Assembly: GCF_034366785.1 (NCBI RefSeq)
Contig: NZ_CP112932.1
Coordinates: 434,001-498,000 of the forward strand
Direction of reading: 5' to 3'
From: Candidatus Trichorickettsia mobilis
Lineage (GTDB): Bacteria; Pseudomonadota; Alphaproteobacteria; Rickettsiales; Rickettsiaceae
DNA: 64,000 nucleotides
In this document: piece by piece, positions 48,927 through 56,074 of the stretch
Layout: every line of letters begins with the position of its first letter
How positions within the stretch are numbered: the stretch's first letter is position 1
Notes under the pieces: model-generated
Told to the model about the DNA's origin: nothing
What the model saw: only the letters and a program-made list of their open reading frames with translations
The model's database searches: none
Program-made: the position numbers and the translations under genes

Positions 48927-50093
48927 ATGACTACAGTTTTAAATACCATCATGCAATATATTCAGAAACATAATGCTAAGTTTTTATCTTTAAAATTTGT
49001 CGATGAGATTGGAATGCTGAGGCAACTTGATATTGCAGTAAAAAATCTTCAAACTAATGATCTATTCATTACTAACAATAATATGCAATTACAACCTATA
49101 AAATCTAAGTATTTTTTAGATCCTTTCAGAAATTTGCCAACGATATTTTGTTTGTGTGAAAATTTAACAGATAAATTAGATGTACGAGCACAAGTTAAAA
49201 CTCGTATAGAGCAAAGTACAGCTTCGTCCAACATACCATGTGAGTGCTATATCGACTTTAATGTGTCAGAAATTACAGAAAATAACTTTGAAAAACCCAT
49301 TAAAAAAATATCTAAATCTATTACCTCATCAAATGCTGATATGCATAATTATACTTCATCAATAACTTCTTCTAATATTTTAAGCACTGAGTTAACTACG
49401 GAGGCAAGCTCAAGGATTCTGACAGAAATAAATGAAGGAGCTAATTTTGAACATTTTAAAGAAATAAGTTTAGAGAGAAAAAGAATATATTACGAAAAAC
49501 AAATAGAGCCTACAGATAAATTATCAAATTTAAGAAGTGAAATAGTGAATGTTCTTGAAAATATTGGAGTAAAAACCAGCTTTCATTGTCACAATAATCA
49601 AGCGTCAGGTTGTAGAATTGGTATTGTTACAGATGATATTTTAGACATGGCTGATAATCTGATAATTACCCAATATATTATTGAGAATGTTGCTAACAGC
49701 TACGGTAAATATGTCAGTCTTACACCATATAAATTTTCAAGCGAACTAAGTCATAATCCAAACAATGAAACTGTTTCTCATAATACCATAAAATTATTTT
49801 TATACTTTTCTAATTATGAAAAACAGATAGCAAAATCATTTATGCTAAATGTACAACAAAACACAAAAAATATCTTATCTTTTGAGCGAATTGGGCAAAA
49901 CATTAATTTAGATTGGTTTAAGCAAAACACTGGCATTAGTATAGATTTTTCTACTATACCAATAAATCCTTATTTAGCTTTTAGTTCGATTATTTTATAT
50001 GGCGTTGGTTATAATGGCAATCTTTTATCAATCTTATCACAAGAGACATTAAGAGCACTATCTACATACTACTCTGATTTGTTGATTAGCTAG
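48927..50093 (+). CDS. Degenerate glutamine-synthetase-like protein
   Basis: 388 residues against about 470 for class I glutamine synthetase. N-terminal part: FVDEIGMLRQLD and LDPFRNLPTIFCLCE (about 62-78), resembling the GS beta-grasp and its TAxIDPF...CD motif. Residues 216-270 read SFHCHNNQASGCRIGI...ADNLIITQYIIENVANSYGKY, lining up with the GS segment HHEVATAGQNEIG...KYVVHNVANSYGK. Conserved metal and substrate glutamates are changed (HHE to HNN, QNE to GCR), the ExE pair is not found, and the C-terminal Arg-rich region is short, so catalysis is unlikely. A Ser/Thr-rich insert lies at about 125-170. A regulatory or structural role is possible. It is 1 bp after asd. Confidence 0.75.
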   Translation: MTTVLNTIMQYIQKHNAKFLSLKFVDEIGMLRQLDIAVKNLQTNDLFITNNNMQLQPIKSKYFLDPFRNLPTIFCLCENLTDKLDVRAQVKTRIEQSTASSNIPCECYIDFNVSEITENNFEKPIKKISKSITSSNADMHNYTSSITSSNILSTELTTEASSRILTEINEGANFEHFKEISLERKRIYYEKQIEPTDKLSNLRSEIVNVLENIGVKTSFHCHNNQASGCRIGIVTDDILDMADNLIITQYIIENVANSYGKYVSLTPYKFSSELSHNPNNETVSHNTIKLFLYFSNYEKQIAKSFMLNVQQNTKNILSFERIGQNINLDWFKQNTGISIDFSTIPINPYLAFSSIILYGVGYNGNLLSILSQETLRALSTYYSDLLIS

Positions 50094-50110
50094 GTTCTGG
50101 AGAAACTATA

Positions 50111-50236
50111 TATAGCTAGAGTCAGTAGGCTTAGGACGATAAATTTTGTGTGAGCATGCGTAAGCTTATTACTTTGTTTCGCACATGTGAATCGCGTAAA
50201 ATTTATCGTCTCAAGCTTAGTTTGCCGATGCTATAT
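50111..50236. repeat. 126-bp palindromic repeat, copy 2
   Basis: The gap 50094-50407 holds this copy of the unit at 39736-39864, starting TATAGCTAGAGTCAGTAGGC and ending GCCGATGCTATAT. The shared central block (GCGTAAGCTTATTACTTTG, TTTCGCACATG) is almost identical between copies while the arms differ by compensating changes, which suggests selection on folding or recent spread. The rest of the gap is AT-rich and presumably carries the promoter of the ABC gene. Confidence 0.8.
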
Positions 50237-50407
50237 TTAATTTAGAGAAATAAATTGAGTAGATCATACATAATAATATAAATTTTCCTTGACTTTTTGT
50301 AATCAATAGTTAATAATTAGCAATATTAATTAAGTAATTCCAGTCAATTACCTTAATTAATTAGTATATTGTTAATTAATTTAATGCTACAATAAAAAGT
50401 AAAAGCT

Positions 50408-52177
50408 ATGCAAAATAATCCTATTGATGTAGACGTTCTTGATAAAAACCTCAACCTCTTCACTAGAGCCATTAAAAAATGCAAAGAAGTTTTCTGGATA
50501 ACCTTCTGGTTCGCTTTTGTAATTAATCTCTTGATGCTAATCACGCCTCTATACTCACTACAAGTATTAGATCGAGTAATTGGTAGTGGTAGCCTTAACA
50601 CCTTGCTAATGTTATCAGTCATTATTGGTTCGGTCTATTTTGTATATGGGTTGTTACAAATAGCCAGGTCATTTACCTTGATCAAGGTGGGAGAATGGTT
50701 AGATAACAACCTCTCACCCGCCTTATTTGGTCATGCAGTATCAGCATCAGCAACTAGAGTACCAATTAATGCTAGTCAGTTACTGAGAGATTTTCAAACC
50801 GTTAAGACTTTTCTTACCAGTACTGGAATTAATACATTATTTGATGCACCATGGAGCATTATTTATATTATTGTAATTTTCTTAATTCATCCATATTTAG
50901 GTATACTTACAATAGTTGGAGCACTGTTAATTGTATCTACTGCATTTTTTAATGCGGTAGCCACTAATAAAACCTTAGGTGAAGCAACTGAATTTTCAAT
51001 CAAAAGCTTGACACAAGCAGAGATTGCAAGCAGAAATGCTGAGGCTGTAGAAGCTATGGGTATGATGAAGAATGTTACCAAGAATTGGCAAAAATTCAAT
51101 CAGGCATCATTGGCCAAACAATCTATGGCCAGCTATCGTAACGGCGTTATTTCAAACTTCTCAAGATTTATTCGTAATATAATGCAGATGCTAGTTACCG
51201 GAATAGGTGCTTACGTTGTAGTTACTACTAGCGGTAAAGATATGACCACCGGGGGCATGATTATGAGTTCTATTATAGTTGGTAGAGCCTTGGCACCATT
51301 TGATAATGCCATTGAATTATGGAAAAGCATTAGTGGTGCTATGAAATCATATAAAAACATCAATCAAGCACTAAATAGTTATACTTCAAGAGATGAGTCT
51401 ATGCCTATACCGCATGTGGAAGGACATTTAACAGTAGAGAATGTATATTATGCATTACCTACACCTCAAGGTGCAATGCAACCCCCTACTCCACAACATA
51501 TTCTAAAGGGAGTGTCTTTTAGTGTACAACCTGGAGAAATACTGGCGATTATTGGTCCTTCGGCTGCTGGTAAATCAACGTTAGCTAAAGTAATTGTTGG
51601 AGTTTGGAAGGCTGCTTCAGGAGCTGTAAGATTAGATGGTGGAGAAATTTTTCGTTGGAACCGAGAGGATTTTGGTAGACATGTTGGCTACCTGCCACAA
51701 GGAATCGAGCTATTTAGCGGTAGCATCAAACAAAATATTGCTAGAATGATTGAAGATGCAGACCCAGAAAAAGTTATTGCGGCAGCAAAAATTGCTGGAG
51801 CCCATGAGATGATTCTGCGATTTCCTGATGGTTATGATTCTGATATTGGTCAAGCCGGCTCAAACCTATCTGGAGGGCAGAAGCAACGTATAGGACTTGC
51901 CAGAGCATTTTATGATTCTCCAAAGCTGGTAATACTTGATGAACCAAATGCTAACCTCGATGAAGCTGGTGAGATTGCCTTATCTAATGCGCTAAAACAA
52001 GCAAAAGCAATGAACACTGCGGTGATTGTGATTTCTCATCGACCTTCAGTATTATCAGTGGTAGACAAAATTCTGGTCATACAAGACGGAGCGGTAGCAG
52101 CATATGGTTCTCAGGACGAGATCCAGAATCGAGTAAAAATGCTAAAAAGTGGTACTATCCATATTAATGATAAATAA
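50408..52177 (+). CDS. Type I secretion ABC exporter (PrtD/AprD type)
   Basis: 589 residues. About 5-6 membrane segments in residues 30-310 are followed by the ATPase: Walker A GPSAAGKS at 383-390, signature LSGGQ near 487-491, Walker B LVILDEPNAN ending near 511, and the H-loop VISHRP. There is no N-terminal peptidase or C39-like domain, as in PrtD. It would pump an unfolded protein from the cytoplasm through the membrane fusion protein and a TolC pore. The next gene is the fusion protein, 30 bp downstream of its stop. Confidence 0.95.
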   Translation: MQNNPIDVDVLDKNLNLFTRAIKKCKEVFWITFWFAFVINLLMLITPLYSLQVLDRVIGSGSLNTLLMLSVIIGSVYFVYGLLQIARSFTLIKVGEWLDNNLSPALFGHAVSASATRVPINASQLLRDFQTVKTFLTSTGINTLFDAPWSIIYIIVIFLIHPYLGILTIVGALLIVSTAFFNAVATNKTLGEATEFSIKSLTQAEIASRNAEAVEAMGMMKNVTKNWQKFNQASLAKQSMASYRNGVISNFSRFIRNIMQMLVTGIGAYVVVTTSGKDMTTGGMIMSSIIVGRALAPFDNAIELWKSISGAMKSYKNINQALNSYTSRDESMPIPHVEGHLTVENVYYALPTPQGAMQPPTPQHILKGVSFSVQPGEILAIIGPSAAGKSTLAKVIVGVWKAASGAVRLDGGEIFRWNREDFGRHVGYLPQGIELFSGSIKQNIARMIEDADPEKVIAAAKIAGAHEMILRFPDGYDSDIGQAGSNLSGGQKQRIGLARAFYDSPKLVILDEPNANLDEAGEIALSNALKQAKAMNTAVIVISHRPSVLSVVDKILVIQDGAVAAYGSQDEIQNRVKMLKSGTIHINDK

Positions 52178-52207
52178 TATTTTTTAACGATAAATAATGT
52201 TTTGATT

Positions 52208-53737
52208 ATGTCTGATTCAAAAGAACCAAAGCCAAAAATTACCATGGAACAATTACAGCAATTAATGGCGTTACAACAAGGTATGGCTGCTAAACCGAAG
52301 CTAACTCAAAGGCAGCAAGTTATACAAAAGAGCTTGACTACAATTGTGCAAAAAATGCAAAAATTAACAGTTTCTCTTGATAATTTCATTAATTTTATTA
52401 CCAAAAAAGAAGGTAGTAATCGTAATGATGTATCGCAGGCAGCTAGATCACCGATTGTATTTGGTGTATATGTGATCATCATTTTCGTAGGCATTGGCGG
52501 AATATGGAGTAGTGTTGCACCACTTGATAGTGCAGCAGTTGCACAAGGTACTTTAATCTCAAATACCAATAAAAAAACTATTCAACATCAAGAAGGTGGG
52601 ATTATCAAGAAGATCTTTGTTAATCAGGGAGATGTTGTGGCTGTTGGAGATAAATTGATAGAACTTGATGAAACTAGAGTTAAGTCACAACATGAAAATG
52701 TATTACATCAATATAGAACGGCATTAGCTACAGAAAGTCGTTTGATTGCAGAACGTGATAATCAAGAAACAGTAGTATTTCCTGAATTTCTTACCCAAGA
52801 TATTGCTGTTCCTGAAGTAGCAAAAGCAATACATACTCAAGAAAATTTATTCAAAGCACAAAAAGAAATGTATCGAGCTGAGAAAGAATCCTTGCACCAA
52901 AAAATTGCTCAGTTAAATAAACAAATTGAAGGATATGAAGCTAAGAAAATTTCTCTTGCTAAAAATTTGGAAGTAATTACCGATCGCCTAAAGGCAACAC
53001 GAACACTACATGAAAAGAATTTTGTCCAAAAAGCTACATTGTTAGAATTAGAAGCAAAAGAAGCTGGCGCTAAAAGTGAAATCGCTATGACCGATACTGA
53101 AATTGCTAAAACTTATCAAGAGATTACTAAAAGTGATATTGAAATTATCAATTTACAAAATAAATTTACCAATAAGACTCTGGCTGAATTAAAAGACGCC
53201 CAGATTCAAGCTGGAAGCTTGCGTGAACAGTTTTATGCTTTACACGATTCATTAGATCGTATAGTGATAAAATCTCCGGTTGATGGTGTAATAAATGTCT
53301 TAAACTATCATACTATTGGTGGAGTCATTAGCCCAGGTAGTCCAATTATGGAAATTTCTCCAACCAACGATTCACTACTTATCGAAGCAAAAGTTTCACA
53401 TAAGAACATAGATTCTGTTTACCCAGGGTTGGTCGCAAAAATAAGATTTAGTGCTTTCAAATCTAGAACCACTCCATTATTTACTGGAAAAGTAGTGTCA
53501 ATATCACCGGATATCGTACAAGATAAGAATCCTGGTGCTGCAATGGGTGATAGTTTTTATATCGCTAGAATTGAAATAGATATGGATGAATTTGAAAAAG
53601 TAGCAAAATCTAGAAATCTGGAATTGCACCCTGGAATGCAAGCTGAGGTGCAGATTGTAACCGGTACCAGAACATTGCTTCGTTATTTATTAGATCCAGT
53701 TACCGATGTTATGTTTAGAGCATTTCGCGAGAAATAA
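52208..53737 (+). CDS. HlyD-family membrane fusion protein (PrtE/AprE type)
   Basis: 509 residues from the ATG at 52208; a TTG six bases earlier is also in frame. An unusually long cytoplasmic N-terminus (about 80 residues, Gln/Lys-rich) precedes one membrane segment (82-101), then the lipoyl half-motifs GTLISNTNKKTIQHQEGGII and IVIKSPVDGVINVL on either side of a long coiled coil, and a beta-barrel domain. It bridges the ABC protein and the outer-membrane pore. No outer-membrane partner is in the window. Confidence 0.95.
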   Translation: MSDSKEPKPKITMEQLQQLMALQQGMAAKPKLTQRQQVIQKSLTTIVQKMQKLTVSLDNFINFITKKEGSNRNDVSQAARSPIVFGVYVIIIFVGIGGIWSSVAPLDSAAVAQGTLISNTNKKTIQHQEGGIIKKIFVNQGDVVAVGDKLIELDETRVKSQHENVLHQYRTALATESRLIAERDNQETVVFPEFLTQDIAVPEVAKAIHTQENLFKAQKEMYRAEKESLHQKIAQLNKQIEGYEAKKISLAKNLEVITDRLKATRTLHEKNFVQKATLLELEAKEAGAKSEIAMTDTEIAKTYQEITKSDIEIINLQNKFTNKTLAELKDAQIQAGSLREQFYALHDSLDRIVIKSPVDGVINVLNYHTIGGVISPGSPIMEISPTNDSLLIEAKVSHKNIDSVYPGLVAKIRFSAFKSRTTPLFTGKVVSISPDIVQDKNPGAAMGDSFYIARIEIDMDEFEKVAKSRNLELHPGMQAEVQIVTGTRTLLRYLLDPVTDVMFRAFREK

Positions 53738-53747
53738 ATAGTAATAA

Positions 53748-53782
53748 TAGACCTCTCCAGCGACTTATATGAGGGAGGTCTA
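53748..53782. terminator. Hairpin between convergent hlyD-like and ferredoxin genes
   Basis: TAGACCTC (53748-53755) pairs with GAGGTCTA (53775-53782), extendable by two pairs. On the minus strand it is followed by TTATTACTATTTATTT, which would suit the ferredoxin transcript. On the plus strand no T-run follows. A related AGAGGTCTATTG string occurs at 56069-56080. Confidence 0.4.
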
Positions 53783-53788
53783 GAATTA

Positions 53789-54103
53789 TCACTTCATTAA
53801 TAAGTCACTAACAATAGCATCACTAGAAAAATGAGATTGTACTATTCTATCAATGTCTTCAGTTGATCTTATGCTATACCATCTACCTTCGGGATAAACC
53901 ACCATACTCACTCCTCGTTCACATTCATTTAAACACCCGGCCTTATTAATACGAATATTTTTTATAGCTGATTTTTTAACTGCGGTTTTCATATATTCAA
54001 TTAACTGCTCTGCTCCTTTTTGCTGGCAGCAACCTCGGTCAGCATTAGGATCGCGTTGATTATTACATATGAAAACATGAAAATCATAATGGGGAACTGT
54101 CAT
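53789..54103 (-). CDS. Thioredoxin-like 2Fe-2S ferredoxin
   Basis: 104 residues. It begins HYDFHVFICNNQRD and has the four-Cys pattern of this family: Cys13, the CC pair at 25-26, Cys57 and Cys61 (INKAGCLNECERG). The tail GVSMVVYPEGRWY is typical. Such proteins are electron carriers; partners cannot be told here. It lies alone between plus-strand genes. Confidence 0.9.
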   Translation of the reverse strand: MTVPHYDFHVFICNNQRDPNADRGCCQQKGAEQLIEYMKTAVKKSAIKNIRINKAGCLNECERGVSMVVYPEGRWYSIRSTEDIDRIVQSHFSSDAIVSDLLMK

Positions 54104-54257
54104 ATTTTATACCTCAATTTGAGATTAAAAAGAGCGCGAAAGATAAATTTTAAAGTATCGAATGAAAAAGGATATTAACTGCACTATTTTATTTTGTCGA
54201 TGGTTTTATAAAGATCAGTGATAAATGGATTAAAAATTCGTATTTTATAGCTTGCTA

Positions 54258-54378
54258 TATACTGCGTATAAATGAAGAGTCAGAAAAATACAGTGCGTAG
54301 CTTCAAATAGCAGTAGTCATGCTGAACTCGTTTCAGCATGACAAATATTTTTCTAACTTTTCATTCACTCGTAGTATA
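54258..54378. repeat. 121-bp nested palindromic element
   Basis: Arms of 33 bp (54258-54290 and 54346-54378, starting TATACTGCGTATAAATGAAG) are imperfect inverses. In the middle GTCATGCTGAA (54316-54326) and TTCAGCATGAC (54332-54342) form a perfect 11-bp stem with a 5-base loop. The element occupies part of the gene-free gap 54104-54649; the rest is AT-rich leader and promoter for the gene at 54650. Confidence 0.65.
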
Positions 54379-54579
54379 CCATCAATCTCCGTGCAAAAAC
54401 TTCAGGTACTTTATATTTGAGTTACTTAATAATATTAAACTAATACAACTATAGACAATTTTTTATAAAAAAATATAATTTTAGGTTGCTTTGAATAAAT
54501 TTTTGTAAGATACTAAAAGTTGTAGAAGATCTAGTTTATAGTTAATTATATAATGAGTAATATTTTTAGATAATGATTT

Positions 54580-54607
54580 TTGAAATAAGAATGAACATAG
54601 ATAATAA
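54580..54607 (+). promoter_or_regulatory. Possible promoter of the orphan gene at 54650
   Basis: TTGAAA (54580-54585) and TAATAA (54602-54607) are 16 bp apart and would place the start of transcription about 36 bp before the coding start. The -10 match is imperfect. Confidence 0.3.
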
Positions 54608-54649
54608 GCTACCTCTATCTACGTCTTTGAAATTTAATGGAGAAAAATC

Positions 54650-55906
54650 ATGAAATCTATAGATGAATATACGCCTAATACATATAAGGCTAATGCTCCA
54701 ATACTACCTCATGCTAGTACTGTAGAGGAAAACGACTTAAATACAACGCATAAATCTGTACACAAGATACAGGATGTAGTTAGTACATCTGATACAGAAG
54801 GTGCTCCTAGCCCTCTCTATAAACCAAGCCGCGATCAAACTATTGCTAGAGAAATGGAAAAGAAATCAAGCTTGGATATTAATTATAATGAACAAAGAAG
54901 TAATGAAAGTTTAAACTCAGATTCGGTCTTGATTGAAGAAGATATATTTTGTATTTTACCTTCAGAAATAAAAAATGAAATAACTCAAAATCCAGAAAAA
55001 TTCCTTTCTACAATTGAGAAATTTGGAGTTGTATACACTAAGTTTACTGAAGTAGAACGAAATCTTTCTTCACTTTCGATGGAATTAGCGAATGTTACTC
55101 CTAGAAAAGCTTTAGCAGCGAAGCTGAACGAATTATGGAGAGTTTCTAATACACTACATAGTCATACCTTATCTTTATATAATAACCTTAATAAAGATAT
55201 TGTACCAATAAATTATAAACGGTTCTCTCTAGGTGATAAAGGAGAAATATTGTTAATATATTCTGAGCAAACTAATAGAATTGAAGCTAGCTATATTACA
55301 CCATATGAAACAGAACCAATTATCATTAAGCAAGAAAATTTACCTCCAGAACTACAACAAATTGATAGTTTAAAGACGTTTCATGCATTTCTAAGAAATG
55401 CCTATGTAAATATAAGTGAATTGGATAATGGTGATTTCAAGCTTTACGTAAATCAACGTTGCTTAGGTGGGCAAGATAATAATGCGCTGAATAATGCAGT
55501 AGCTGCTGTAGAAGCAACTGGAGACCTTCTCATTAATATTTCTAAAAATCTCAGTCTTTTAAGAGATTTTCTAATTAGAGAGAATCATCAGCTTAATGTA
55601 GGTTCGGTCGATAATGTGATAAGGGGAGTAACTGGTATAGGAGTTGGTGGTGGTACTTCTGCTGTTATAGGCAAAGTATTAATCAAAGCAGGGCTTTCTG
55701 CCGTTAAATCAAATGTGGTAGGAATCGTGGCTGGAGCGATTGCAGGAGGTTTATTAGCATTTTTCTCCCAACGACCCCATTATGATTTAGCAATTGGCAT
55801 AGTTAGAATCGGTCAAAAAGTGGCAGATATATTAGCAGACTTAGTGATAATGAGACAGCACATTGACGAACTACAACACGATAACGCTCCCTGTCAAATG
55901 CTTTAA
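54650..55906 (+). CDS. Orphan protein with glycine-rich hydrophobic C-terminus (candidate secreted protein)
   Basis: 418 residues, family not recognised. The first 100 residues are polar and probably disordered, without a signal peptide. Residues 100-310 look globular and helical. Residues 322-374 form two hydrophobic, Gly/Ala-rich stretches (VTGIGVGGGTSAVIGKVLI and VVGIVAGAIAGGLLAFF), a glycine-zipper pattern as in membrane-inserting toxins or effectors, followed by an amphipathic tail. GGAGA lies six bases before the ATG, a good ribosome-binding site. It is close to the type I secretion genes but not in their operon, and lacks RTX repeats. Type I or IV export is speculation. Confidence 0.8.
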   Translation: MKSIDEYTPNTYKANAPILPHASTVEENDLNTTHKSVHKIQDVVSTSDTEGAPSPLYKPSRDQTIAREMEKKSSLDINYNEQRSNESLNSDSVLIEEDIFCILPSEIKNEITQNPEKFLSTIEKFGVVYTKFTEVERNLSSLSMELANVTPRKALAAKLNELWRVSNTLHSHTLSLYNNLNKDIVPINYKRFSLGDKGEILLIYSEQTNRIEASYITPYETEPIIIKQENLPPELQQIDSLKTFHAFLRNAYVNISELDNGDFKLYVNQRCLGGQDNNALNNAVAAVEATGDLLINISKNLSLLRDFLIRENHQLNVGSVDNVIRGVTGIGVGGGTSAVIGKVLIKAGLSAVKSNVVGIVAGAIAGGLLAFFSQRPHYDLAIGIVRIGQKVADILADLVIMRQHIDELQHDNAPCQML

Positions 55907-56074
55907 ATGGCATATACTATAAAATTTGTACGGTTGTCAAAGCTATTTAAAGACTTAAAACGAGTTAAAGAAGAAGCTATAAAGGGTGTTCATGGATTTT
56001 GGCACATGAACACCATTATTTAGAAATAGGAGAGCGACAAGTAACGCCGCACAAATTTATCTTATACAAGAGGT

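Noticed and set aside
53738-54649. Inclusion of the ferredoxin and the 54650 gene in the type I secretion operon
   Set aside because: The ferredoxin is on the opposite strand and a long gap with its own promoter-like sequence precedes the orphan gene.
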